From SZAS-103 sp038216155 (GTDB taxonomy: Bacteria > Pseudomonadota > Gammaproteobacteria > Xanthomonadales > Xanthomonadaceae), in NCBI GenBank assembly GCA_038216155.1, contig JBBQQH010000060.1, positions 1 through 18,045 on the forward strand: a DNA stretch of 18,045 bases, read 5' to 3'. Positions within the stretch are counted from its first letter, which is position 1. Each line of letters starts with the position of its first letter. This document shows positions 6,962 through 14,620 of the stretch, in pieces. Position numbers and translations under genes: made by a program. The notes beneath the pieces are model-generated. The model made no database searches. It was given only the letters and a program-made list of their open reading frames with translations, and had not been told where the DNA came from.

Positions 6962-8386
6962 ATGAATCACCTCGATGCGTTACGGGCCGGCGTTGGCGAA
7001 CATCACGTGTTGACGGGCGAGGATGCCGCACCGTATCTGACCGATTGGCGCGGGCGTTACAGCGGCCAGGCGCTGGCGGTGGTGCGCCCTGGATCGACCG
7101 ACGAGGTTGCTGCGGTGGTGCGTGTGTGCGCAGGCGCTGGTTTACCGATCGTGCCGCAAGGCGGCAACACCGGGCTGTGCGGAGGTGCGACGCCGGACGA
7201 TTCTGGGCGCGCGATCGTGCTTAACCTGCAACGGCTGAACCGTATTCGCGGCATGGATCTGGACAACGACACGATGGAGGTCGAGGCAGGTTGTGTTTTG
7301 CAGACGGTGCAGGAGGCCGCTCGTGACGCCGGACGCTTGTTCCCGCTCAGCCTCGCCGCCGAGGGCAGTTGCACGATCGGCGGCAACCTCGCCACCAATG
7401 CCGGCGGCACCCAGGTGCTGCGTTACGGCACGATGCGCGAGCTGACACTGGGCCTCGAAGTTGTCACCGCGCAGGGCGAGATCTGGCATGGTCTGCGCGG
7501 GCTGCGCAAGGACAACACCGGCTACGATCTGCGCGATCTGTTCATCGGCAGCGAAGGCACGCTCGGGATCATCACTGCCGCCACACTCAAGCTGTATCCG
7601 CTGCCAGTCGCGCGCTGCACCGCGCTGCTGGCGTTGGCGTCGATTGCGGACGCGATCGCCATGCTGGCGCGTGCACGGCACGGATTCAGCGCCTCGCTCA
7701 CCGGCTTCGAGCTAATGGCGGTCGATTGCCTCGCCGATGTGGTGCGCTGCTTTCCGCAGCAACGGCTGCCGTTCGACGGCGACTCGGCGGTATTGCCCTG
7801 GTATGCCTTGCTGGAATTGTCTGACAGTGAAAGCGAGGCGCACGCGCAGGAACGTTTCGAGACGGTGCTGGGCGAGGCGATCGAATCGGGTTGCGTCAAG
7901 GATGCAGTGATCGCCGGATCGATGGCGCAGAGCAAAGCGTTATGGCATCTGCGCGAGAGCATTCCGCTGGCCGAGAAGGAATCGGGCAAGAGCATCAAGC
8001 ACGACGTGTCGATTCCGGTGTCGCGGATGGCTGCCTTTGTCGAGGACACCAACCGTGCGTTGCAGCAGGCGTTCCCCGGAATCCGCAACGTCGTCTTCGG
8101 TCACTTGGGCGACGGCAACCTGCACTACAACGTGGCCCGTGGCGAGAGCTTGAGCGAAGGCGATCTGCTGACCAGACAGGATGCGATCTACGAGTTGGTG
8201 CACGATGCTGTTCACGCCGTGGGCGGGTCGATCAGTGCCGAGCACGGTGTGGGTCAGCTCAAGCGCGACGCGTTGGCGCAGTACAAGGATCCAGTCGAGT
8301 TGGCGCTGATGCATTCGATCAAGCGTGCACTGGATCCGCAGGGCATCATGAATCCGGGCAAGGTGTTGGTGGCAACCAGGGTTTGA
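6962..8386 (+). CDS. FAD-linked oxidase, GlcD / D-2-hydroxyglutarate dehydrogenase-like (474 aa)
   Basis: Members of this VAO-fold family oxidise D-2-hydroxy acids (D-lactate, glycolate, D-2-hydroxyglutarate), passing electrons from FAD to quinone, cytochrome c or an electron-transfer flavoprotein. The PCMH-type FAD-binding half has PIVPQGGNTGLCGGATPDD (about 62-80), GGNLATNAGGTQVLRYG and GSEGTLGIITAATLKLYP. The FAD-oxidase C-terminal half has GHLGDGNLHYN (about 380-390) and SAEHGVG (about 425-431), which hold the metal- and substrate-binding His/Glu residues. Length and motifs match D2HGDH-like proteins best, but substrate cannot be set from sequence. The ribosome site before ATG 6962 is weak. 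Its 3' end overlaps the convergent SMUG1-like gene by 41 bp. Confidence 0.9.
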   Translation: MNHLDALRAGVGEHHVLTGEDAAPYLTDWRGRYSGQALAVVRPGSTDEVAAVVRVCAGAGLPIVPQGGNTGLCGGATPDDSGRAIVLNLQRLNRIRGMDLDNDTMEVEAGCVLQTVQEAARDAGRLFPLSLAAEGSCTIGGNLATNAGGTQVLRYGTMRELTLGLEVVTAQGEIWHGLRGLRKDNTGYDLRDLFIGSEGTLGIITAATLKLYPLPVARCTALLALASIADAIAMLARARHGFSASLTGFELMAVDCLADVVRCFPQQRLPFDGDSAVLPWYALLELSDSESEAHAQERFETVLGEAIESGCVKDAVIAGSMAQSKALWHLRESIPLAEKESGKSIKHDVSIPVSRMAAFVEDTNRALQQAFPGIRNVVFGHLGDGNLHYNVARGESLSEGDLLTRQDAIYELVHDAVHAVGGSISAEHGVGQLKRDALAQYKDPVELALMHSIKRALDPQGIMNPGKVLVATRV

Positions 8387-9074
8387 GTACTTGTTCGGCG
8401 AGCGCTGGCCATTCTCGGTTCGCCAGCGGATTGGCCGGGCTCGGATGGATCAGGTAACGCACGTCCGCATCCTCGCCCAGTACGGCCTTGGCGCGCCGTT
8501 CTGCATAGCGTCCGATGCTGACGACGGTAGCCGGTGCCAGCGCGTGGATCACGGCGGCCAGGGAGCGATCGCACACCGCGGTGAGTACGGCTGTCTCGTC
8601 CTTGTTCAACTGCTCGGGAATGAGGTTGCGTCCGTTCCCGATGAACAGCAGCGGACAATAATTCCACACGAAAAAGCGCTCGAAAAATGCATCGGGTTTG
8701 CCCACGCGTGCGTCTGCCCAACGCCACAGGCGAGAACCGCTGCCTTCATTGCGGTGACAGGCCATGCCGAGGATCGGATATTTGGGATGTTGCTCCGGCA
8801 ACGTCTTGCCTAGCTGTGACGTGATACCGAACCATTCGCGCACCGTCACTACATCGCCAAACGGCACGCCCGTTTGCGCCATCCCCCAAGGCCCGGGATT
8901 CATGCCCAGCAGCAACACTCGTCCTCGCTGTGATCCGTAGCGCCGCAGGTATTCCTGATGGCCAGCCCACGCATACGCCAATGGGTTGTAGACGTGACTA
9001 GGCGTGGTCAGTTTCAAACCGGCGACATCACGTGCCAGCGAGCGGGCAATTCTCAGCAGATCCGGTTCACTCAT
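8346..9074 (-). CDS. SMUG1-like uracil-DNA glycosylase family protein (242 aa)
   Basis: SMUG1-type enzymes remove uracil and oxidised pyrimidines from DNA. Motif I, GMNPGPWGMAQTGVPFG (57-73), is almost identical to the vertebrate SMUG1 motif and holds the catalytic Asn (N59). FVWNYCPLLFI (about 135-145) carries the base-recognition Asn N138. Motif II, HPSPANPLAN (210-219), has the expected His. The frame is open upstream to 9182, but only MSEPDLLRIA at ATG 9074 gives a normal family start. No good ribosome site precedes it; TATATT lies about 12 bases before the ATG, so a leaderless or short-leader transcript is possible. Stop TGA at 8346-8348 lies inside the flavoprotein gene. Confidence 0.92.
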   Translation of the reverse strand: MSEPDLLRIARSLARDVAGLKLTTPSHVYNPLAYAWAGHQEYLRRYGSQRGRVLLLGMNPGPWGMAQTGVPFGDVVTVREWFGITSQLGKTLPEQHPKYPILGMACHRNEGSGSRLWRWADARVGKPDAFFERFFVWNYCPLLFIGNGRNLIPEQLNKDETAVLTAVCDRSLAAVIHALAPATVVSIGRYAERRAKAVLGEDADVRYLIHPSPANPLANREWPALAEQVLKPWLPPTPCPDS

Positions 9075-9299
9075 GATCGGTGCAATATAGCGTGCGATCC
9101 GGCACCCGCATTTGCATGTCGTTGACGGGTAGATCGACTCCGGATTTCGAGCTGTCCATAGCAGCCAGAAAATTGCGCGCAAAGTTCATGGTGGAACTGT
9201 TCGCGCGGCGCGCCTTATCGCGACAAGACCACCGTGTCTTTGCACGCGGCCATGATCTGAATGGCAGGCCAGCAATGACGATGACCATCGAATCTCGGC
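9075..9299. other. Short gap with decayed-looking frames
   Basis: It separates the SMUG1-like gene from a GST C-terminal fragment. I read the plus-strand frames looking for the missing thioredoxin-fold half of the GST and did not find it. It should contain the SMUG1-like promoter on the minus strand. Confidence 0.4.
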
Positions 9300-9587
9300 A
9301 TGACCGAAAACATGCATAGCGCGTATCATGAATCCGAAGGGCTGGCCCGCTTCAAATCATGCACTCCGGTGACGCCGGACGCGACCCCGGAGCTGCAACA
9401 CATCGCACAGAACCGGCACGCCTGGCTCGATCGCATACGCGACAGCTTTCCCTTCATTGTCGGCGGCCGATTGACCACCGCCGACATCTGGCCGGGTGTG
9501 TCGCTGGATTTTGCAGTTGCTGCCGGCCAGTTGTTCGACCGCGCCACTCCCAGTGTCGCGTCGTGGTTCGCACGTATCACAGCGTGA
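9300..9587 (+). pseudogene. Glutathione S-transferase C-terminal domain fragment (95 codons)
   Basis: From about residue 31 the reading HIAQNRHAWLDRIRDSFPFI followed by VGGRLTTADI matches the C-terminal helical domain of GSTs: the LDxxLxxxPFVAGDxxTxADI pattern, then LDFA and a PSVASWFARI ending. A full GST is about 200-230 residues with an N-terminal thioredoxin fold that binds glutathione. That half is missing, and a TGA lies in frame 18 bases before ATG 9300. ATG 9300 and ATG 9312 both lack a ribosome site. The simplest reading is a remnant of a GST gene that lost its 5' half. A small free-standing protein cannot be excluded. Confidence 0.6.
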
Positions 9588-9682
9588 CCTGCGGCGGCAT
9601 CGAGTCTGCATCCAGACTGCAAACCGGTGGTGTGCGCGGCTGATGCCAGTCCGCAGCTTTGCCGCAACCGTGGAGTGATCCC

Positions 9683-10153
9683 ATGACACAACGAATCCGA
9701 TACGCCCAAGCCTCACCCGATGGCTTCAAAGCCATGCGTAAGCTACAGGAATACGTCGAGAACTCGGGACTAGAACACTCCCTGCTGGAATTGGTGAAGA
9801 TGCGCGCATCGCAGATCAACCACTGCGCGTACTGCCTTGACATGCACAGCAAGGACGCCCGCGCTGGCGGCGAGACTGAGCAGCGGCTATATGCGCTCGA
9901 TGCCTGGCGTGAAACGCCGTTCTACAGTGAGCGCGAACGCGCGGCGCTGGCATGGACCGAGGCGCTGACCCGAATTTCGGAGAACGACGTGTCGGACGCG
10001 CTGTACGCCGAAGCACGCCAGCATTTCAGTGAAAAAGAACTGGTCGATCTGTCGCTGGCGATCATCGCCATCAACGGCTGGAATCGATTGGCAATCGCGT
10101 TCCGTTCGATCCCGGGAACCTATCAACCCAGCGCGGCGACAACGCAGACGTAA
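9683..10153 (+). CDS. Carboxymuconolactone decarboxylase / AhpD-like protein (156 aa)
   Basis: The protein belongs to the AhpD-like fold. Residues 46-58 (INHCAYCLDMHSK) give the C48-x-x-C51-x-x-x-H55 motif of the alkylhydroperoxidase-like subgroup, where the two cysteines do thiol peroxidase or disulfide chemistry. ELVKMRASQ before it and LAIIAINGWNRLAIAFR near the end are typical of the family. It has no signal peptide. ATG 9683 is chosen over ATG 9659 because GGAG stands seven bases upstream and the homology starts with MTQRIRYAQA. It ends 72 bp before aceE on the same strand. The physiological substrate is unknown. Confidence 0.9.
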   Translation: MTQRIRYAQASPDGFKAMRKLQEYVENSGLEHSLLELVKMRASQINHCAYCLDMHSKDARAGGETEQRLYALDAWRETPFYSERERAALAWTEALTRISENDVSDALYAEARQHFSEKELVDLSLAIIAINGWNRLAIAFRSIPGTYQPSAATTQT

Positions 10154-10225
10154 GTCGACGTACCGGGCCCATTCAAGCAAGGCACGGTTTGACGGCTCGC
10201 ACGATCAGCACAAAGGAGAAACACG

Positions 10226-12988
10226 ATGAACGCATTGATCCAGGAAGTTCTCGACCAGGATCTTGATCCGACCGAAACCCGCGAATGGGTCGAATCGATC
10301 GAAGCCGTCATCAGCGCCGACGGAACCGAGCGCGCGCACCAGTTGCTGGAAAAACTGGTCGATGAAACCCGCCGCGCGGGCGGTTATTTGCCGTTTTCTC
10401 CCACCACCGAATACGTCAACACCATCCCGTCGCATTTAGAGGCGAAATCGCCCGGCGACGCGGCGATGGAATGGCGGATCCGTTGCATCATCCGCTGGAA
10501 TGCGATGGCGATGGTGGTGCGTGCCAATCGCCGGCCCGGCAAGCTCGGTGGTCACATCGCCAGCTTTGCCTCGTCGGCGACGTTGTACGACGTCGGCTTC
10601 AACCATTTCTGGCGCGCGGCTTCCAAGGACCATCCGGGCGACCTGATCGGTTATCAGGGCCATTCCAGCCCGGGCTTGTACGCGCGTTCGTTCCTCGAAG
10701 GGCGCCTGAGCGCCGAGCAGATGGACAATTTCCGCCGCGAGGCCAGTTATCCGCAGGGCATGGCGCTGTCGTCCTACCCGCACCCGTGGTTGATGCCCGA
10801 TTACTGGCAGGTGCCGACCGTGTCCTGTGGGCTGGGGCCGATCCAGGCGATCTACCAGGCGCAATTCATGAAGTATCTGGAAGCGCGCGGATTGATGCCG
10901 AAGACCGACCGCAAGGTGTGGTGTTTCCTCGGCGACGGCGAATCCGACGAACCCGAATCGCTGGGGGCCATTTCGCTGGCCGGGCGCGAACATCTGGACA
11001 ACCTGATCTTCGTGGTCAACTGCAACCTGCAACGCCTGGACGGCCCGGTGCGTGGCAACGGCAAGATCATCCAGGAACTCGAAGGTGTGTTCCGTGGTGC
11101 CGACTGGAACGTGATCAAGCTGGTCTGGGGATCGTATTGGGATCCGCTGCTGGCGCGCGACAACGAGGGCGTGCTGCGCAAGCTGATGATGGAAACCGTG
11201 GACGGCGAGTATCAGGCCTGCAAGGCGCTGGGCGGTGCGTACACGCGCGAGCATTTCTTCAACAAATATCCGCAGACCGCCGCGATGGTTGCCAACTTGT
11301 CCGATCAGGACGTATGGCGACTCAATCGCGGTGGCCATGATCCGCACAAGGTGTATGCGGCCTACGACGCCGCAGTTCGCACCGAAGGCATGCCGACGGT
11401 GATCCTGGCTAAAACGGTCAAGGGCTACGGCATGGGTACGGCCGGCGAGTCGATGAATATCGCGCACCAGGCCAAGAAGATGGACCACAACGCTGTCAAA
11501 GTCTTTCGCGACCGCTTCAAGATTCCGATCGACGACAAGCAACTGGAAGGCGACGGCCCCGAATCTGTACCGTACTACCACCCCGGCAAGGATTCGCCGG
11601 AAGTGAAGTACATGCACGAACGCCGCCGCGCACTCGGCGGCTTCCTGCCGCAGCGTCGCGAAAAATCCTCGGTCTCGCTGCGCGCGCCGGACCTGAAGGA
11701 ATTCGAGAGCATCACCAAGAGCACCGGTGAGCGCGAGATCAGCAACACCATGGCGCTGGTGCGCGGCATGAACCTGCTGTTGCGCAACGAGCAACTCGCG
11801 CCGCACGTAGTACCGATCGTGGTCGACGAGGCCCGCACGTTCGGCATGGAGGGTATGTTTCGCCAGATCGCGATCTACGCGCCGGGTGGCCAGAAATACA
11901 CGCCGCAGGACTCGGATCAGTTGATGTATTACCGCGAAGCCAAGGACGGCCAGGTATTGCAGCAAGGCATGACCGAAGCCGGCGGCGTGTCGTCGTGGAT
12001 CGCGGCCGGCACCAGTTATTCGGTGTCCGACCAGCCGATGCTGCCGTTCTTCCTGTTCTACTCGTTCTTCGGCTTCCGCCGCGTCGGCGACCTGATCTGG
12101 GCCGCAGGCGACCAGCACACGCGCGGCTTCCTGATCGGCTCCACTGCCGGCTGCAGTTTCCCCGGCGAAGGCTTGCAGCACAACGATTGCGCCTCGCCGC
12201 TGATGGCGGCCACCGTGCCCAACTGTCGCGCGTACGATCCCACCTTTGCGTACGAGGTGGCGGTCATCCTGCACAAGGGCATCCAGGAAATGTACGAGGA
12301 ACAGCGCGACGTTTTCTATTACATCACCACCACCAACGAGAATTACAACCACCCGGACATGCCCGACGGCTGTTATGACGGCATCATCAAGGGGATGTAT
12401 TTGTTGAAGGCGGGCAACGGGAAACGGGGAACTGGGAACGGAAACAACAACGGTGCTGGCACCGTGAAAGACAGCGGCAAGACCCATACACCGCGCGTGC
12501 AGTTGCTCGGTGCGGGAGGTTCCCTGCGCTGCGCGATCGAGGCTGCTGAATTGCTGGAAAAGGAATTCGGCGTCATCGCCGACGTCTGGTCATGCCCGAG
12601 CTTCAGTGAACTTTCCCGCGATGGCGTCGATTGCGAACGCTGGAATCGTCTGCACCCGAAGCACAAACGCGTGCCCTACATCACCCAGTGCCTGACCGAT
12701 CACCACGGGCCGGTCGTTGTCACCAGCGAGTACGTGCGTGCCGTGGGCGATCAGGTACGCGCGTTCATGCCCGCCGGCCGGCACTGCACTGTGCTTGGCG
12801 CCGATGGCTTCGGCCGCAGTGACACCCGCGAAGCACTGCGCGCTTTCTTCGAGGTCGGCCCACGCTGGATCGCGCATGCTGCGATCGCCGCCTTGGCCGA
12901 GGACGGCGTGATGAGCGAACAGGATGTCGAGCGCGCGATCGGGGTTTGGGGTCTTGATCCGGACAAGCCGAATCCGCTGACGGTGTGA
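10226..12988 (+). CDS. aceE: Pyruvate dehydrogenase E1 component, homodimeric type (920 aa)
   Basis: AceE decarboxylates pyruvate with thiamine diphosphate and acetylates the lipoyl groups of E2 (AceF), feeding acetyl-CoA to the TCA cycle. GHIASFASSATLYDVGFNHF, GHSSPGLYARSFLEGRLS and the ThDP motif GDGESDEPESLG to VNCNLQRLDGPV are all present. The later blocks MLPFFLFYSFFGFRRVGD, LQHNDCAS and GTDGFGRSD-like LGADGFGRSDTRE follow. ATG 10226 has a strong AAGGAG seven to eight bases upstream. Length exceeds E. coli AceE (887 aa), largely because about 20-25 extra residues rich in Gly, Asn and Lys (about 729-755) sit between MYLLK and PRVQLLGAGG; E. coli has only a short linker there. aceF and lpd are not next to it. 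Long antisense frames here reflect codon bias. Confidence 0.97.
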   Translation: MNALIQEVLDQDLDPTETREWVESIEAVISADGTERAHQLLEKLVDETRRAGGYLPFSPTTEYVNTIPSHLEAKSPGDAAMEWRIRCIIRWNAMAMVVRANRRPGKLGGHIASFASSATLYDVGFNHFWRAASKDHPGDLIGYQGHSSPGLYARSFLEGRLSAEQMDNFRREASYPQGMALSSYPHPWLMPDYWQVPTVSCGLGPIQAIYQAQFMKYLEARGLMPKTDRKVWCFLGDGESDEPESLGAISLAGREHLDNLIFVVNCNLQRLDGPVRGNGKIIQELEGVFRGADWNVIKLVWGSYWDPLLARDNEGVLRKLMMETVDGEYQACKALGGAYTREHFFNKYPQTAAMVANLSDQDVWRLNRGGHDPHKVYAAYDAAVRTEGMPTVILAKTVKGYGMGTAGESMNIAHQAKKMDHNAVKVFRDRFKIPIDDKQLEGDGPESVPYYHPGKDSPEVKYMHERRRALGGFLPQRREKSSVSLRAPDLKEFESITKSTGEREISNTMALVRGMNLLLRNEQLAPHVVPIVVDEARTFGMEGMFRQIAIYAPGGQKYTPQDSDQLMYYREAKDGQVLQQGMTEAGGVSSWIAAGTSYSVSDQPMLPFFLFYSFFGFRRVGDLIWAAGDQHTRGFLIGSTAGCSFPGEGLQHNDCASPLMAATVPNCRAYDPTFAYEVAVILHKGIQEMYEEQRDVFYYITTTNENYNHPDMPDGCYDGIIKGMYLLKAGNGKRGTGNGNNNGAGTVKDSGKTHTPRVQLLGAGGSLRCAIEAAELLEKEFGVIADVWSCPSFSELSRDGVDCERWNRLHPKHKRVPYITQCLTDHHGPVVVTSEYVRAVGDQVRAFMPAGRHCTVLGADGFGRSDTREALRAFFEVGPRWIAHAAIAALAEDGVMSEQDVERAIGVWGLDPDKPNPLTV
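12411..12445 (+). repeat. Heptanucleotide tandem repeat inside aceE
   Basis: Five 7-bp units run head to tail: CGGGCAA, CGGGAAA, CGGGGAA, CTGGGAA, CGGAAAC. They encode most of the extra Gly/Asn segment AGNGKRGTGNGN of AceE. Seven is not a multiple of three, so gain or loss of one or two units would shift the frame of the C-terminal domain. Confidence 0.85.
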
Positions 12989-13004
12989 TCTCCGGCTTGC
13001 CGCA

Positions 13005-13022
13005 CAAGGTTCGCGAACCTTG
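13005..13022. promoter_or_regulatory. 18-bp perfect palindrome downstream of aceE
   Basis: CAAGGTTCGCGAACCTTG is a perfect palindrome starting 17 bp after the aceE stop. As RNA it would give a 7-bp stem with a CGCG loop. No T-run follows, so a classical terminator is not indicated. A dyad binding site for the downstream gene, or an mRNA 3'-end stabiliser, are possible readings. Confidence 0.5.
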
Positions 13023-13050
13023 GGGTAGGTATCCTTTGACTCAGTCAGGG

Positions 13051-13067
13051 ATGCCTTCCCAAGTCGC
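13051..13067 (+). repeat. Direct repeat copy 1 of the downstream gene's start region
   Basis: ATGCCTTCCCAAGTCGC here matches 13127-13143 at 16 of 17 bases, 76 bp away. It would read MPSQVA, against MASQVA in the real gene, so it looks like a small duplication around a start codon. It opens no useful coding frame. Confidence 0.6.
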
Positions 13068-13120
13068 TGGCATCGGCTTGGTTCGCCACCAGTCAATTCC
13101 TCAGCTCGTATGGATCAACG

Positions 13121-13984
13121 ATGGACATGGCTTCCCAAGTCGCCAAGGCACACGTCTTCCGCAACCTGCACGACAGATCGAACCTGCTGTTGCTGCCCAA
13201 CGCCTGGGATGCCGGCAGCGCTGCCCTGTTCGCACGTCACGGTTTTGCCGCGATTGCCACCACCAGCGCCGGCATGGCGTGGTCGCTGGGTTATCAGGAC
13301 GGTCAGCAGGCACCACTAGCCGAGGTGTTGGCAGCAACGGCGCGGATCACCCGGGTCACTGATTTGCCGGTGACGGTGGATCTGGAGTCCGGTTACGGCG
13401 AGACGCCCGCTGCGGTCGCCACCACGGTGCGCGGAGCGATTGCTGCCGGTGCGGTCGGTATCAATCTGGAAGACAGCCTCCCGGGCCACGGCCCGCTGCG
13501 CACGATCGATGCGTCGGCGGCGCGGATCAGCGCGGCGCGAACTGCGGCTGACGATGCCGGAATCCCCGTCGTGATCAACGCACGCGTGGACGTGTGGATG
13601 CGGCCGGACTTGTCTGATCCAGCAGCCGGCTTGGATGACGCGATACGCCGCGCGCAGGCGTACCTGGCGGCCGGTGCCGATGGCATCTTTCCAATCGGCC
13701 TGGCCGATCGGGACGTGCTGGCAGCTCTGGTGCAGTCAATCGATGCACCGATCAATGTGGCTGCGATATCCGGCGTACCGAGTTTGCAGGAACTGGCCCG
13801 GATCGGGGTGGCGCGGGTCAGTACCGCGACGCGCTTTGCCACGCTGGCGCTGGGCGCGGTCGATCAAGCGGTCGCCCGCTTGTTGATCGACCGGAACTTC
13901 GATGGCCTCGCATCGGGTTTTGCCTATCGCGATGCGCAGCGGCTGTTCGCTGGAGAATCGGAATCACGGCAATCGTCGACATGA
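13121..13984 (+). CDS. Isocitrate lyase / PEP mutase superfamily protein (287 aa)
   Basis: Members act on alpha-hydroxy- or oxo-acids at a Mg2+ site in a TIM barrel; close relatives are annotated as oxaloacetate decarboxylase, 2-methylisocitrate lyase or phosphonopyruvate enzymes. Visible blocks are LLLPNAWDAGSAALFARHGF (about 23-42), TTSAGMAWSLGYQDG, the metal-binding VTVDLESGYGE (about 86-96) and GINLEDS (about 113-119). VVINARVDVW and GADGIFPIGL follow. The KKCGH catalytic loop of true isocitrate lyase is absent, and the length is that of the short subfamily, so glyoxylate-shunt activity is not expected. ATG 13121 and ATG 13127 (MASQVA) are both possible, neither with a strong ribosome site; the duplicated segment at 13051 hints that 13127 is the older start. 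It converges on the 14018 gene with 33 bp between. Confidence 0.88.
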   Translation: MDMASQVAKAHVFRNLHDRSNLLLLPNAWDAGSAALFARHGFAAIATTSAGMAWSLGYQDGQQAPLAEVLAATARITRVTDLPVTVDLESGYGETPAAVATTVRGAIAAGAVGINLEDSLPGHGPLRTIDASAARISAARTAADDAGIPVVINARVDVWMRPDLSDPAAGLDDAIRRAQAYLAAGADGIFPIGLADRDVLAALVQSIDAPINVAAISGVPSLQELARIGVARVSTATRFATLALGAVDQAVARLLIDRNFDGLASGFAYRDAQRLFAGESESRQSST

Positions 13985-13988
13985 AACG

Positions 13989-14005
13989 CGGATCTTCGCG
14001 ATCCG
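13989..14005. terminator. Short hairpin between convergent genes
   Basis: CGGATC and GATCCG form a perfect 6-bp stem around TTCGC, in the 33-bp gap between two convergent stop codons. The position suits a two-way terminator, but neither strand has a good T-run. Confidence 0.4.
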
Positions 14006-14017
14006 GCTCGTGCAAGT

Positions 14018-14470
14018 CTACAACTTGCTTTCGTCGAACAACTCGGAATAGCGCGCCAGCACATCGCGAACCTGAAACACCGGGATGAAGTCGGTCGGAT
14101 GCTCGCGCAGTGCCTGACTGGCGGCCAACATCCTGGCCAGCAGCGGATGCAGGGCGGCGTCCGGCGCCGGATCGAGTTTGCAGTTCGCGAACATGTCGTT
14201 CACCGCTTCGGTGACTTCATCGGCTAACGCGCGCACTTGCCGGGCGTCCAGATGGCCATGCTGCAGATGCGCCAGCGCGTCGGACGCGGTGCGTACCCGA
14301 GCCATGCCCGCTTGCAACGGTGCATCGGCGTGCCAGCGACGGGCCGCCGTCGTCGCTTGTTCGGCGGAGCTGGCGCTTTCAGCAGGTGCGGCGCGAACGG
14401 CCTTTGCTTCGTGCCCGTAGGCGGTGCCCGCGCTGGCCAGCAGGACAACCATCAACAGCAGCGATTTCAT
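14018..14470 (-). CDS. Small secreted helical protein, resembles DnrO (150 aa)
   Basis: MKSLLLMVVLLASAGTAYGH is a clear signal peptide, probably cut near AYG-HEA, so the protein is periplasmic. The mature part has an Ala-rich linker to about residue 45, then a helical domain: WHADAPLQAGMARVRTASDAL, a His-rich LQHGHLDARQVRAL, then the NDMFANCKLDPAPDAALHPL segment and a tail on VFQVRDVLARYSELFD. One Cys and several His residues in the second half suggest a metal or heme-like site, unproven. From memory this pattern is found in proteins labelled DnrO in Pseudomonas and Xanthomonadaceae; the function of those is unclear to me. ATG 14470 has GAGGA eight bases upstream. It is divergent from ubiU, so the two may share regulation by oxygen or nitric oxide. 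Confidence 0.7.
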   Translation of the reverse strand: MKSLLLMVVLLASAGTAYGHEAKAVRAAPAESASSAEQATTAARRWHADAPLQAGMARVRTASDALAHLQHGHLDARQVRALADEVTEAVNDMFANCKLDPAPDAALHPLLARMLAASQALREHPTDFIPVFQVRDVLARYSELFDESKL

Positions 14471-14550
14471 GACATCGATCCTCGTTTGAGTGGCTGCGCG
14501 GACTCGCGTGACGCACGACCGGATGCTGCAACGCCTGCGTGCCGTTGTAC

Positions 14551-14564
14551 CTGACGCAGATCAA
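14551..14564 (+). promoter_or_regulatory. Putative FNR/DNR-type box upstream of ubiU
   Basis: CTGAC-GCAG-ATCAA matches the FNR/DNR/Anr consensus TTGAT-N4-ATCAA at 8 of 10 defined positions. The box ends 56 bp before the ubiU start; a class II site centred at -41.5 would put the transcript start near 14599, a plausible leader. I see no convincing -10 there. In E. coli, ubiUV is activated by Fnr, which makes the site reasonable. Confidence 0.45.
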
Positions 14565-14620
14565 GGACACGGCAGGCCCGGCAGGCGAGGATCGACCGGT
14601 TCGCAACAGGGAGTGCCGCC

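Noticed and set aside
10436..12487. 683-codon open frame on the minus strand opposite aceE
   Set aside because: Its product is rich in His, Arg, Val and Gln with no family resemblance, while the plus strand is clearly AceE. Codon bias in GC-rich DNA opens such antisense frames.
13005..13022. Palindrome as a classical rho-independent terminator of aceE
   Set aside because: No T-run follows the stem on the plus strand.
13121..13984. True isocitrate lyase (aceA)
   Set aside because: The protein is too short and lacks the KKCGH loop, so glyoxylate-shunt function is not supported.
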